Origin: Psychromonas sp. MB-3u-54
Lineage (GTDB): Bacteria > Pseudomonadota > Gammaproteobacteria > Enterobacterales > Psychromonadaceae
Reading direction: 5' to 3'
Assembly: GCF_002836415.1 (NCBI RefSeq)
Contig: NZ_PJBP01000084.1
Span: 1-64,000 of the forward strand
Length of the DNA stretch: 64,000 nucleotides
Each line of letters opens with the position of its first letter. Positions within the stretch are counted from its first letter, which is position 1. A program made the translations under genes and the position numbers. Of this stretch, positions 36,247 through 45,828 are shown one piece after another. Below the pieces are notes generated by a model. The model saw only the letters and a program-made list of their open reading frames with translations. It was not told the origin of the DNA and made no database searches.

Positions 36247-37683
36247 TTACATTTTGGCTTTACATTTTTTCACTATCGCTTTGGTCATCCCGCTAAAGAT
36301 AAATAAGTGTGCGGGCATCAGTGCAAACCAATATAATAAGCCTGAAAAACCTGCAGGATGCCACCAGGCACGTATATCTAACTCCCGATAAGCCCCTTTA
36401 TCGACAATGTTAAATTCAAGTCGCCCCAATCCCGGTGCTTTCATGCCCATTAATAAAGACAAAAATTCATTCTTTTTAAGGCCAATGACTTTCCAGGAGT
36501 CAATTCTATCACCTAATGCTATTTTGTCAGGATGGCTACGATAACGCGTTAGAGAATTGCCACCGGCAAGGTGATCTATTCCTTCTCGGATTCGCCATAA
36601 ATAATTTGCATAAAAATAACCTTCTTGGGTACCGATTAATTGAATCTGCCGCCAAAGGCATTCAGCACTGACATCGGTTTTAAGAGTATGACCCGCTTGC
36701 TTCGGATAATAAGCGTAACCTGGCTGCCAATAAGAAAGTGCATCGGGATCAAATCCCCATGTATCACTGTTAATTATCTCTTGTTCATTTGCTAAGGTTT
36801 GCGCCACGGCTTGTTCATAAGAAAGTAATGGTTGCGGAATAAGAGACTGGATATCGGATCCGTCGGCCGTTAAGTCGTAGCACATTCCCTCCACCAATGC
36901 TTTGGCAATATTGGTTGGCACTGAAGTGATTATTTTAAATCCGAGGGCAGCAACCTTAGGGGTTAAAATTGACAGGGGGATAATATGTACTTTCTTACCC
37001 ATCAAATTAGCAATTATTTGTATCTGTTTTTGATAGGTAATTAACTCAGGACCTGCAACATCAAAAATTTTATGCGCAGTGGCAGGGATTTTTAGTAACG
37101 CCTGCAGATAATAGAGCAGATTTTTTAAGGCAATAGGTGAGTTGTGAGAATTTATGCACTTAGGCATGATCATAACAGGCAGGTGATAAACCACATCACG
37201 CATCACTTCAAAAACGGCAGAGCCCGCGCCTACAATGATGCCCGCTCTTAATTCAGTGACGATAACATTACTTTCTCTTAAAATCTCACCTGTTTTTTTA
37301 CGTGCGACGAAATGTTTAGAATCGCTGCCAGCAGGTTGCAGAGAGCCTAAATAGATAAGTTGTTTAACCTGACTGGTTTTTAACTGTTCACTGAAATTTT
37401 TAGCATTATCAAGTTCAACATCAACAAAATTTGGGCCGTAATTCATGCTATGCACAAGATAAAAAACAACATCAATATCCTGCAGAATAAGTGATAGATC
37501 AGTATTAAGGGTTAAATCTAATGTCACTATTTTAATATTAGCGCGTCGGCTCCAACTCCGTTTTGCAAGTACGACGGGATCCCGGGCTGTCGCCGTGACG
37601 TGATAACCTTCCTGCGCAAGCGCCGGGACGAGTTGACTGCCCACATAACCCGAGGCCCCCACCACCAAAATATTTTTTGTCAT
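36247..37683 (-). CDS. SDR/NAD(P)-binding protein with DUF2867 domain
   Basis: A 478-residue two-domain protein, as in the YbjT-type family. The N-terminal extended-SDR half starts ILVVGASGYVGSQLVPALA (GxxGxxG, about 8-14), with VFYLVHSMNYG and ELRAGIIVGAGSAVFEVMRD. The C-terminal DUF2867 half (about 320-478) has GDRIDSWKVIGLKKNEFLSLLMGMKAPGLG and WWHPAGFSGLLYWFALMPAH, with a near-hydrophobic end that may touch the membrane. Activity is unknown. It lies downstream of epd on the same strand, about 130 bp away, so linkage is possible. Confidence 0.88.
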   Translation of the reverse strand: MTKNILVVGASGYVGSQLVPALAQEGYHVTATARDPVVLAKRSWSRRANIKIVTLDLTLNTDLSLILQDIDVVFYLVHSMNYGPNFVDVELDNAKNFSEQLKTSQVKQLIYLGSLQPAGSDSKHFVARKKTGEILRESNVIVTELRAGIIVGAGSAVFEVMRDVVYHLPVMIMPKCINSHNSPIALKNLLYYLQALLKIPATAHKIFDVAGPELITYQKQIQIIANLMGKKVHIIPLSILTPKVAALGFKIITSVPTNIAKALVEGMCYDLTADGSDIQSLIPQPLLSYEQAVAQTLANEQEIINSDTWGFDPDALSYWQPGYAYYPKQAGHTLKTDVSAECLWRQIQLIGTQEGYFYANYLWRIREGIDHLAGGNSLTRYRSHPDKIALGDRIDSWKVIGLKKNEFLSLLMGMKAPGLGRLEFNIVDKGAYRELDIRAWWHPAGFSGLLYWFALMPAHLFIFSGMTKAIVKKCKAKM

Positions 37684-37816
37684 TAATAAGCATCCTTCTT
37701 ATATTGCAGATGATCACACATTAAAGATAAGGCGGTGCGCCTGAAGCTTGCACAGGGATCACATAATGAGAGCGGTTATTCCCTTTCAAGTCTTACCAGG
37801 TTTTGATTTAGAATAA

Positions 37817-38911
37817 CTAGATGATTTTCCTTCTTTCCTGAAGATTATCATTTATCCTGTTGCTAATGTTTGTCTCTGTGGATTGTAGTCTTTTTTGTGC
37901 CGCCAAATTAGCAAGATAAAAACTGGTATCTAATAAACGATTAGCAAATCCCCATTCATTATCACACCAGACTAATAATTTAACTAAATTTCCATCACTG
38001 ACCCGAGTTTGGGTGCCGTCAATAATACAAGAGCGAGGATCGTGATTAAAGTCAATTGAAACCAGCGGCGCTTCGGTGTAGCCCAAAATATCCTGTAAAT
38101 TAGTTTCAGAGGCCTTAAGCAGGCAATCGTTAATTTCCTGAATAGTGACATCTTTACCGACGGTAATACTGAGATCCATCGCGGTCACGTTAATGGTGGG
38201 TACGCGCACTGCAATCGCCTCAAATTTATTGGCAAACTTAGGCAGAATACGCTCTATCCCAGCAGCTAATTTAGTATCAACGGGAATAATAGACTGGCTT
38301 GCGGCGCGAGTACGGCGCAGATCTGAATGATATGCATCGATCACCGGTTGATCATTCATAGCAGAATGGATAGTCGTAATAGTCCCGCATTTAATGGCAA
38401 AGTGTTTATCCAGTGTATCGATCACCGGCACCATGCAATTAGTGGTACAGGATGCGCCAGAGATGAAGGTTTCGTCGCCGGTGAGTTGTTGATGATTTAT
38501 CCCGTAAACAACCGTTGCATCTACATCTGAATTTGCCGGATGAGAAAAAATAACTTTTTTAGCCCCGGCTGCGATATGCGCATCGGCATCGGCTCTGGAT
38601 CCGTAAATACCAGTACAATCTAACACTATATCTATATCGTGTTCATGCCATGGCAAATCAGCCAGTTCAGAAAACCGCACTAAATGAATATCATCATTTT
38701 TAATGGTTAAGCAATTATTCTGCAGGTTAACGGGAAAAGGAAAACGTCCATGGGTTGAGTCATACTGGGTTAAATGTGCAATCGCTGACGGTTCAGCAAG
38801 TTCATTAATAACCACAACTTTAATCTCATCTTGACGGTTATTTTCATATAATGCACGCACTACACTGCGTCCTATCCGCCCGTAACCATTAATAGCAATT
38901 CTAATTGACAT
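37817..38911 (-). CDS. epd: Erythrose-4-phosphate dehydrogenase
   Basis: GAPDH-family enzyme of 364 residues. It resembles E. coli Epd more than GapA along its length, for example [41 protein letters not shown] and [24 protein letters not shown]-binding [10 protein letters not shown] lies at 7-16 and the active Cys in SGASCTTNC near 155. Epd oxidises erythrose 4-phosphate to 4-phosphoerythronate, the entry to DXP-dependent vitamin B6 synthesis. In enterics epd precedes pgk and fba; here that context is absent, and the C-terminus carries about 25 extra polar residues. Confidence 0.9.
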   Translation of the reverse strand: MSIRIAINGYGRIGRSVVRALYENNRQDEIKVVVINELAEPSAIAHLTQYDSTHGRFPFPVNLQNNCLTIKNDDIHLVRFSELADLPWHEHDIDIVLDCTGIYGSRADADAHIAAGAKKVIFSHPANSDVDATVVYGINHQQLTGDETFISGASCTTNCMVPVIDTLDKHFAIKCGTITTIHSAMNDQPVIDAYHSDLRRTRAASQSIIPVDTKLAAGIERILPKFANKFEAIAVRVPTINVTAMDLSITVGKDVTIQEINDCLLKASETNLQDILGYTEAPLVSIDFNHDPRSCIIDGTQTRVSDGNLVKLLVWCDNEWGFANRLLDTSFYLANLAAQKRLQSTETNISNRINDNLQERRKII

Positions 38912-39315
38912 AATAACTGTAAAACACCCAATAAAAAAACAAACACCATTGTAGGATAAATTTGCGCATAAGCGAATATATTAAAGGGTTTAATTGCAGG
39001 AAACAGCCTGCGAAAAAGACAATCGACCCATTGCTATAAGCAATTTATTTTAAATTACATTTATATTATCAAATTAGACTCAGCTGACACATAAGCGGCA
39101 CGGTAATATTAAAACAGCACCCGCAAGATGATATCACTTGATAAGGCAAACTATTATGCAGTCAACATTATAATAGACAGCATAATCAGTAAGCTGTGAA
39201 TGGATACCCTTATTGGCATTCAAAGCCGTTTCCACAAAGTGACCCTAATGAAGCGTTGCATCGATTATCAGGTAAAGTTAAAATAGCCGGATTAGCTACC
39301 CTCCCTAGGATTAAG
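38912..39315. other. Divergent promoter region (epd and ABC genes)
   Basis: No gene seen. A frame in register with the ABC binding-protein gene is open from 39196, but lacks a ribosome site and reads as polar filler before the signal peptide. No RNA switch was recognised. Confidence 0.4.
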
Positions 39316-40170
39316 ATGAAACGAACACATTTATTATCGGCTGGTCTTTTAAGTTTATTTTCAACGTTTGCATTAAGTGCTACTTTTACTTTTACAGCTA
39401 TTCCCGATGCCGATGAAAGCAATCTTCGCACTCGTTTTGAAAAAGTAGCCGATTATTTATCTGAGCAATTGGACGTTGAAGTCAAGTATATTCCGGTAAA
39501 GTCGTATTCTGCTGCGATAACGGCATTTCGTAATAATCAGGTACAACTTGCCTGGTTTGGTGGTTTATCCGGTGTGCAAGCGCGTGGTTTGGTACCGGGT
39601 TCTGAGGCCATTGCGCAAGGGTTTGAGGATCAATATTTTAAGAGTTATTTGATTGCAAATCATTCTGTCGACATAAAATCATTCGATGATTTTCCGGTAC
39701 TCAATAATTATACTTTTACGTTTGGCTCTAAGGGTTCAACGTCAGGCCGTTTGATGCCGCAGTTTTTTATTGAGAAAAATTTAGGTAAACCCGTCGAGCA
39801 GATTTTTAAACGAATCGGTTTCTCTGGCGACCATAGCCGTACCATCAGTCAAGTTGAAGCGGGTGTTTATCAAGTAGGCGCAGTGAATTATAAAGTGTGG
39901 GACACCGCCGTTGAAAAAGGTCAGGTTGATACCAGCAAGGTGAAAGTAATTTGGGAAAGCCCGACTTATCCAGATTATCAATGGACAGTACATTCAGGCG
40001 TAGACAATGATTTTGGGGCAGGCTTCAAAGAGAAACTGACTCAGGTATTAATCGGGATGACCGATAAGGATTTATTAGCCAGTTTTCCGCGTAGCTCTTT
40101 TATACCCGCCAAAAACAGCGATTATCAACCAATTGAGCGTGTTGCTAAAACAATTGGAATGATTGATTAA
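39316..40170 (+). CDS. PhnD-type ABC transporter substrate-binding protein
   Basis: A periplasmic binding protein of about 284 residues. The start at 39316 (MKRTHLLSAG) has AGGATTAAG upstream and gives a clean signal peptide ending ALSA. Family pattern: FTAIPDADESNLRTRFEKVADYLSEQL, VQLAWFGGLSGVQAR and FGSKGSTSGRLMPQFF, as in the phosphate/phosphonate/phosphite group. A subgroup of such transporters is annotated as putative selenate importers; the sequence is compatible but no selD-type neighbour is present. First gene of a three-gene importer. Confidence 0.88.
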   Translation: MKRTHLLSAGLLSLFSTFALSATFTFTAIPDADESNLRTRFEKVADYLSEQLDVEVKYIPVKSYSAAITAFRNNQVQLAWFGGLSGVQARGLVPGSEAIAQGFEDQYFKSYLIANHSVDIKSFDDFPVLNNYTFTFGSKGSTSGRLMPQFFIEKNLGKPVEQIFKRIGFSGDHSRTISQVEAGVYQVGAVNYKVWDTAVEKGQVDTSKVKVIWESPTYPDYQWTVHSGVDNDFGAGFKEKLTQVLIGMTDKDLLASFPRSSFIPAKNSDYQPIERVAKTIGMID

Positions 40171-40847
40171 TGTTATCGTTGGTTGATATTGATTTAGGTT
40201 ATAAGCAACAGATTGTTTTACCTAAAATAAATTTGTCATTTAACGAAAATGAACATGTGGCTATTTTAGGCCCTTCCGGTGTGGGTAAAACCACGCTGTT
40301 ACATCACCTGTATCAACAACTGTCGGAACAAACGTGTTTGTGTTCTCAAGCCAAAGGCCTGGTCGATAACTTGTCTATTTATCACAACGTCTTTATTGGC
40401 GGGCTGGCGCGTTATTCTCGTTGCTACAATATGGCTAATTTGTTATGGCCGTTTAACAAGCCGCAACAACACATTAGCGCAATTTGCCAAGAGCTGGAGT
40501 TAACCGCACCATTGCACCAAAAAGTCAGCGAGTTGTCTGGCGGTCAACGCCAACGTGTTGCGCTTGCCAGAGCGTTATTTCAGCAACAGCCGGTATTTAT
40601 GGGCGATGAACCATTCTCTGCATTAGATCCATTAATGGGCTTACGACTATTAAATTTGGTTAAACAAGCGCATCAGAGTGTTATTTGTGTGTTGCATGAT
40701 GCCGAATTAGCGTTAGCGCACTTTGAGCGTATTATTGTGATTAGCGATGGTAAAGTCGTCTTAGACGATAAAGCCAATCGGTTAACGCTGGCGCATTTAT
40801 CGCAACATTATGCATTAGCAGATACTGTCAAAAATGCAGTGGCATAA
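40170..40847 (+). CDS. PhnC-type ABC transporter ATPase
   Basis: Cytoplasmic ATPase of 225 residues for the importer. Walker A GPSGVGKTTL (about 31-40), Q-loop region SQAKGLVDNLSIYHNVF, signature LSGGQRQRVALARAL, Walker B PVFMGDEPFSALDP and H-loop VCVLHDAELAL. The Gln and spacing to the fold are PhnC-like. The start overlaps the binding-protein stop by one base (TAATG), so the genes are coupled. Confidence 0.92.
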   Translation: MLSLVDIDLGYKQQIVLPKINLSFNENEHVAILGPSGVGKTTLLHHLYQQLSEQTCLCSQAKGLVDNLSIYHNVFIGGLARYSRCYNMANLLWPFNKPQQHISAICQELELTAPLHQKVSELSGGQRQRVALARALFQQQPVFMGDEPFSALDPLMGLRLLNLVKQAHQSVICVLHDAELALAHFERIIVISDGKVVLDDKANRLTLAHLSQHYALADTVKNAVA

Positions 40848-40907
40848 CGATGAACAGGCTGAGACTGCAAACTCACTTTTCCCCCATCGCTAACAACCCT
40901 TTCTATT

Positions 40908-42398
40908 ATGCCTAGAACCATGACCTTTGCTGGATTCTCTTTTGTAGGACACTGGCAAAAAATAACCCTGCTGCTTTTACTGATGGTATCGGTATGTTGG
41001 TTTTTTGCTGATACCGAAGTCATTGCGCTCGAGCCTTGGATTGAGCTTGGACGTATGGGACAGGGCTTTATTCATCCCAATTTTTTCGCAACAGAGTATT
41101 TATTTGAGGCTTTGTGGCAAACCATCAGTTTTGCTCTACTTGGGATAACGCTCGGATTGCTCTTGGGTTTCCCATTAGCATTGTGCTATCAACATCCTTT
41201 GATTGCGGCAATCTGTGCGTTTATTCGTGCTATCCATGAGATATTTTGGGCGCTAATATTTTTGCAAATATTCGGCTTATCAGCCATTACGGGAATTTTA
41301 GCCATTGCCCTTCCTTACGCAGCCACCTTTGCCCGAATATTTTCAGATATTTTACAGCAAGCACCAAGGCACACATTATTTTCTCTGCCAAAGGGCACAG
41401 ATAAACTTTCGGCATTTATTTATGGCCGCTGGATGCATATGTATCCGCAGATTGTCGATTATATTCGTTACCGTTTCGAGTGTGCGCTGCGCAGTAGTGC
41501 TGTGTTGGGTTTTATTGGTATGCCGACCTTAGGTTTTTATTTAGAATCAGCTTTTCGCCAGGGGCATTATGAGCAAGGCGGTGCATTATTAATCTTATTC
41601 GTATTGTTAATTGGTAGTATACGCTTTTGGGCTAAACCTATTTTTTTGTGGTTGTATTTACCGCTCGCTATCTATTTTTTGCCCCCTATTCCGGCCATTG
41701 ACGGGCAAATTATTTGGCGTTTTCTCAGTGTAGATATTTTACCGCCTATGCTGCAGGGGCAACCCTTCTTAAGCTGGTTTGATATTGATATTTTGTCGAA
41801 GGTATTTGACTGGGCTTATAAATTAATCACCCAGCAGGTTTTTCCCGGGATGATTGCCACCCTAGTATTGGCTTTTTGTGCCTTAGGATTAACCTATTTG
41901 CTGACCCTCATTTTATTACCTTTTAATACTCGGCTGATGATGCCAAAAGTAATTATATTAATAATGCGGGCGGTGAATTTAATCTTACGTTCACTGCCGG
42001 AATATTTATTGGCCTTTGTATTAATGATGCTGTTAGGGCCTTCTATGTTACCCGCCATTATCGCTTTAGCGTTACACAATAGTGGCCTGATGGTATTTTT
42101 AATGGCGCGTCAAGCTGACAGCGTGACAGTGCCGCTGACTTATCAGCCCAGGATTGATCAGTACAGTTATCTGGTTATTCCTAATCTGTACCCACATTTT
42201 ATGGGGTTGTTGTTTTATCGTTTTGAAGTCATTATCCGTGAAACGGCTATTTTGGGTATGATTGGGGTAATGACCTTAGGATTTTATGTTGACAGTAATT
42301 TTTCTGAGATTCGCTTTAGCGGCGCCTTATTACTCCTGGTTTTCACCGCAGGGCTCAATGTCATAGTGGATTACCTAGCACGGCGATTATTGCATTAA
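40908..42398 (+). CDS. Fused two-domain PhnE-type ABC permease
   Basis: A 496-residue inner-membrane permease made of two PhnE-like halves in one chain. Each half has the EAA-like coupling region: EYLFEALWQTISFALLGITLGLLLGFP ... VLGFIGMPTLGFYLESAFRQ in the first and MIATLVLAFCALGLTYL ... AILGMIGVMTLGFYVDSNFSEI in the second. A frame just upstream (40851-40916) begins MNRLRLQTHFSP and ends at TAG close to this start; it may be the true N-terminus with a frameshift, or a leader. Partner of the two preceding genes. Confidence 0.88.
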   Translation: MPRTMTFAGFSFVGHWQKITLLLLLMVSVCWFFADTEVIALEPWIELGRMGQGFIHPNFFATEYLFEALWQTISFALLGITLGLLLGFPLALCYQHPLIAAICAFIRAIHEIFWALIFLQIFGLSAITGILAIALPYAATFARIFSDILQQAPRHTLFSLPKGTDKLSAFIYGRWMHMYPQIVDYIRYRFECALRSSAVLGFIGMPTLGFYLESAFRQGHYEQGGALLILFVLLIGSIRFWAKPIFLWLYLPLAIYFLPPIPAIDGQIIWRFLSVDILPPMLQGQPFLSWFDIDILSKVFDWAYKLITQQVFPGMIATLVLAFCALGLTYLLTLILLPFNTRLMMPKVIILIMRAVNLILRSLPEYLLAFVLMMLLGPSMLPAIIALALHNSGLMVFLMARQADSVTVPLTYQPRIDQYSYLVIPNLYPHFMGLLFYRFEVIIRETAILGMIGVMTLGFYVDSNFSEIRFSGALLLLVFTAGLNVIVDYLARRLLH

Positions 42399-42592
42399 CC
42401 TCAACATTATCATCATCTACAAGCTTGCTAAAATTGTCTCACCCTTTAATTGCTTAGCTCGATTTTTGTCTTAGCCAAAGCAACTGAGAGCATAACATTA
42501 TAGATTCTAAAGCGTTTTTTCTGCGCACTAAGTACCCTGCAAAATAACACGGCAGACACTAACGCAGAAGATATTCGCCGTCGCTGATTATA

Positions 42593-43198
42593 TTAATTTG
42601 GCCACAGTAATACAACTCCTCGAGCAATCATCTCAATGGCATAAGTACCGGTAAACAATGCTACCACTCGACCAAAAACCTCTACATAGCGGTTCAACAA
42701 GCGCTCATTGCGTTTTTTCAGCGGATCATGTATCAATTTAAAAACAATTATCGACACTAAAGAAAAAGATATTGCAGCAATAACAGCAATAGCCGCATTC
42801 GGCGCAGGTAAAGATGAGCCAATAAGTACGCTGGCACTGATTGTTCCCGGCGCAATCATAAACGGCATCGCTATCGAACCGGCTATATGACCGGGGTCTC
42901 CGTGTGTCTCTATTAAAATAACTTGACCAGAAAATATTGATTGAATGCCAATCCATAAAAAAATAAGGCCCCCAAATATCAAAAAAGCACCAAAACGCAC
43001 GTTAAAGATATTTTCAAAAATACCTTCTCCCGCAATCGCGAAGATGACAAATACAATTCCACTTATCACGTGGGCTCGTATCATCACCTTCATAAACTCT
43101 CTGAATGACAATTCCCTAATCAAACTGATCAGGTAAATACTGATCAGAAAGGGATTTAGTAATACGAAAAGTATTGAAGAAGCTTTTAACAATTCCAT
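42593..43198 (-). CDS. MarC family (UPF0056) membrane protein
   Basis: A 201-residue inner-membrane protein of six predicted TM helices. Typical MarC features: LLNPFLISIYLISLI (NP in TM1), FGAFLIFGGLIFLWIGIQSI, and MPFMIAPGTISASVLIGSS (second half PG motif). MarC was once thought to give multiple antibiotic resistance, later refuted; the substrate is unknown. Single gene, convergent with the ABC importer. Confidence 0.9.
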   Translation of the reverse strand: MELLKASSILFVLLNPFLISIYLISLIRELSFREFMKVMIRAHVISGIVFVIFAIAGEGIFENIFNVRFGAFLIFGGLIFLWIGIQSIFSGQVILIETHGDPGHIAGSIAMPFMIAPGTISASVLIGSSLPAPNAAIAVIAAISFSLVSIIVFKLIHDPLKKRNERLLNRYVEVFGRVVALFTGTYAIEMIARGVVLLWPN

Positions 43199-43426
43199 GA
43201 TTTATTCCAATTGAATCTATTGATATCCCAACAAACGCCTTGCTCACTGGTCTTATATTAGTGTTGTTTTTGCTGCCTTTTATCTTTAGTAAAACGCGAC
43301 AACTAAATCGCAGCCCGCGAGCAATAATTTTTTAAAAATGAATGAGTACGGAGAGGAGAAAGGTTATAATGCTACTTAGAAGTGTTTTTATGCTGGTTGT
43401 AGCCAATAATGGCAGGTTGCTTTTAA

Positions 43427-43723
43427 TTATGTCACTAGATGTCTGTTTTCGAGATAATGTTCAACTAATTCCAAAATAGCGACATCGGCTAATTGCAAGA
43501 CGTTAAACACTAACCAGAGATGAGGATCATGCTCATACCAGCGTAGTCGAAAAGAGTCAAAGCGATAATCTAAAGCTTTTTCAAAAGTAAGAAGGCTTGG
43601 TTTATTTTTTTTCACCAAACTAATGATCTCGTTTAAAATAGGCTCTCTAACTTTCTGATCCATTGCTTTAAACGCATCCAACTTTTTTCCCAAACGGGGC
43701 CGTTTATCATACCATCTGTTCAT
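43427..43723 (-). CDS. Conserved hypothetical protein
   Basis: A 98-residue soluble protein with no TM or signal, starting MNRWYDKRPRLGKKLDAFKAM. Charged helices are followed by a possible beta region RFDSFRLRWYEHDPHLWLVFNVLQ and a helical end. I do not recognise a named family. The acidic/aromatic core and size resemble small accessory proteins. Isolated on its strand with spacer both sides, at the edge of the accessory region. Confidence 0.6.
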   Translation of the reverse strand: MNRWYDKRPRLGKKLDAFKAMDQKVREPILNEIISLVKKNKPSLLTFEKALDYRFDSFRLRWYEHDPHLWLVFNVLQLADVAILELVEHYLENRHLVT

Positions 43724-44049
43724 TTCACCCTGCTTAATCTACCTGGACCATTTGTTTTTAAAGTATAAAAAAACAATCATATAAAAACAATATACCCGCA
43801 TGCCATAGAAAACAAGTATCACATTAAAATAGTAATCAAGGCACATAATGACACCATAAAGCCCTCTGTATTACTCACTTTCAATGAAATACCGCGCGGC
43901 CTCCTTCATCTCCAAGCACCTCAAAAGCCCCCCCTTAAAAATCAAATAAATAACATGAAAATAGAAAGTTATTGGCTTATTTATTTAAGGTAAGTATTAA
44001 CAGAAGTCTGGACCGCTAATTTTTTATTGCTTTACACTTGTCGTCATTT

Positions 44050-44115
44050 ACGCGTGCACAGGATTTAAATCAACATATGCCATGCAGGTTAACAGTACTT
44101 TTCCATTGAGCTTAT
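44050..44115 (-). pseudogene. Y1/IS200-like transposase scrap
   Basis: The minus strand reads [20 protein letters not shown] then stop, the same conserved core as at 57640-57690 and 2463-2525. About 22 codons survive. Confidence 0.6.
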
Positions 44116-44347
44116 CAATCATCCATTGATTGCGATGCGAAAAAAACTTTCCCGCCATATGCGCACAAAAAGGCTAGGCGACCACAGTCGGCGACCAGAA
44201 GGGGAAATACAGTGTTAATAGGGCGTATCGACAAGTAAAATTAATGAACAACGTGAGTGCGTCATACTGACTGCTAAGTGTGTATAAAAAATGGGTTTAA
44301 AGCAGGTATGATTGATGTGCCGTTAAAAGGTTTGGCAGTCCTCAACG

Positions 44348-44560
44348 AGTGTCTTCGGACTTAAATAAGCCTATACACTTTTATAATGCAGTGCTTTTGT
44401 AACAAATTTAAAAGTACTACCACAGAGGCGCTGGCCACTACACCGAGTAAAGACGCCTATATAAGTCCCCGTACACAATATAATTATCCCCCCTTTCTAT
44501 TGAAGGGGATGATGAAATTAGGTCCTCAACACATAATTCAAACTTAAGTCCGAAGACACT
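44348..44560. mobile_element. MITE-like element, family A (full copy)
   Basis: A 213-bp element with perfect 17-bp terminal inverted repeats: AGTGTCTTCGGACTTAA (44348-44364) and its exact complement at 44544-44560. It has no internal gene. Its right half is repeated in opposite orientation at 10312-10416. It lies directly downstream of the small gene ending at 44587. Size and ends fit a non-autonomous transposable element; the parent transposase is unknown. Confidence 0.75.
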
Positions 44561-44586
44561 AGCCTGACCTCAATGAGCTTTTCTTT

Positions 44587-44817
44587 TTAAAAATTAGCAC
44601 TAGCCCAATCACTCAGCTCCACAATTGGTTTTGGAAAACCAATAGAATAAACAAAGCGATTTTCACTGTCTTCAAAAACGCTATTGCTGACACCCAGTAA
44701 AACAAATCCTTCTGCTAATAATGCACTTGCATCCTGAGCACACTCAGTTTCAACAATTTTGGTTATTTGAAGAAGAATCTCTTGAGATTTTGTCATTTCC
44801 ACGTTATCCATGATCAC
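44587..44817 (-). CDS. Small hypothetical protein
   Basis: A 76-residue protein, mostly helical (EILLQITKIVETECAQDASALLAEGFVLLGV), followed by a short beta part ending VELSDWASANF. No signal or TM helix; no family recognised. The upstream bases TTCTACAGCCTCGTTATATAC (minus strand) are attC-right-end-like, so it may be the gene of a cassette whose own 3' site was hit by the MITE. Ribosome site GGGTGAT. Confidence 0.5.
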   Translation of the reverse strand: MIMDNVEMTKSQEILLQITKIVETECAQDASALLAEGFVLLGVSNSVFEDSENRFVYSIGFPKPIVELSDWASANF

Positions 44818-45045
44818 CCTTGTGTATATAACGAGGCTGTAGAATGTCTCCCTTTAGAAGGAAAAACATTTTCCAGCACTTTTATTTCCTTTTGAAACAA
44901 TAGGTCAAAAAGCGGGGGCTTTCATGAATTTATAAAAAAAAATTATTCTGCAGCCACAATACCTTAATAACCGGCGAAAAAATGATGACTAAGATCAGCA
45001 AACGATAGCCCGCTGCATTCCCTTTTGAATAGCTTATCGGCTGTC

Positions 45046-45495
45046 TTAAAGTGCGTTAAATTCCTCCAGCCATCCTATGAAAGACTGAGATACCTTTTTA
45101 ACGGTACACAAATCATGGTCAAAAAACCATACGGGTAAATCTGTATTCTGACGCGCACAATCCGTCAGCTTGAAACAAAACATGTTTCCCTTACAATCAG
45201 ATGCAAACAAAATATGCCCCTTCGGCATACCACTCATTTCATATAACTTGGATAGTGAAAATATATCTTCCAGATTTAAAAAATCTTGTACTTCAGAAAG
45301 TTCGGAATTTAAATCACAAATTTTAGTGAGTACATTTGGCGTGTGAAGCAAACCATAGGTAGATATCAAATACTTATATGAGTCAGGCAAAAAAGCATTT
45401 AATTTTAATTCAAGCTCTTTAATATCATGGCCCTTTATCGGCAGCATAGCGTTTTTACTGCCCCAGGTTTTTACAAATAGATCAATACTGTTCAT
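45046..45495 (-). CDS. SUKH (SMI1/KNR4) family immunity-like protein
   Basis: A 149-residue protein with the SUKH pattern: IKELELKLNAFLPDSYKYLISTYG, a central helix, then GHILFASDCKGNMFCFKL and the closing WLEEFNAL. In bacteria most SUKH proteins are immunity proteins that neutralise nuclease or other toxins of polymorphic systems. No toxin gene is adjacent, so this is an orphan. Its first nine codons are copied three times upstream in the 147-bp array. It is followed by a long non-coding stretch. Confidence 0.8.
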   Translation of the reverse strand: MNSIDLFVKTWGSKNAMLPIKGHDIKELELKLNAFLPDSYKYLISTYGLLHTPNVLTKICDLNSELSEVQDFLNLEDIFSLSKLYEMSGMPKGHILFASDCKGNMFCFKLTDCARQNTDLPVWFFDHDLCTVKKVSQSFIGWLEEFNAL

Positions 45496-45534
45496 TTATC
45501 AATTTTCCAAGATGGCTAACGCTTATTGACAGCG

Positions 45535-45642
45535 TTAGTGATTATTATGTGTTGATTGAAGCCAGAAATCACTGTTCATTAGCAGACGAAAAAATCCGCT
45601 CACAAGCCACAGGAATTTTACAAATAAATCAATACTGTTCAT
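45535..45642 (-). CDS. 35-residue chimeric mini-ORF, copy 1
   Basis: Starts MNSIDLFVKFLWLVSGFF and ends WLQSTHNNH; the first nine residues are those of the SUKH protein and the rest mirrors the membrane protein's C-terminus. It would give a small hydrophobic peptide. Ribosome site is as poor as for the SUKH gene. Translation is uncertain. Confidence 0.35.
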   Translation of the reverse strand: MNSIDLFVKFLWLVSGFFRLLMNSDFWLQSTHNNH

Positions 45643-45681
45643 TTATCAATTTTCCAAGATGGCTAACGCTTATTGACAGCG

Positions 45682-45789
45682 TTAGTGATTATTATGTGTT
45701 GATTGAAGCCAGAAATCACTGTTCATTAGCAGACGAAAAAATCCGCTCACAAGCCACAGGAATTTTACAAATAAATCAATACTGTTCAT
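45682..45789 (-). CDS. 35-residue chimeric mini-ORF, copy 2
   Basis: Identical in sequence to copy 1 and 147 bp away. An intact, repeated frame suggests recent amplification rather than selection, but a hydrophobic peptide with this composition could have an effect. Confidence 0.35.
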   Translation of the reverse strand: MNSIDLFVKFLWLVSGFFRLLMNSDFWLQSTHNNH

Positions 45790-45828
45790 TTATCAATTTT
45801 CCAAGATGGCTAACGCTTATTGACAGCG

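Larger units (their letters stand above)
43724..44586. other. Intergenic with transposase scrap and MITE
   Basis: Contains a Y1-transposase scrap (44050-44115) and a full inverted-repeat element (44348-44560), both listed separately. The remainder is AT-rich without a sustained frame. Confidence 0.5.

Noticed and set aside
36247-38911. epd and the DUF2867 gene as a vitamin B6 operon
   Set aside because: The gap is about 130 bp and the second protein has no known role in that pathway.
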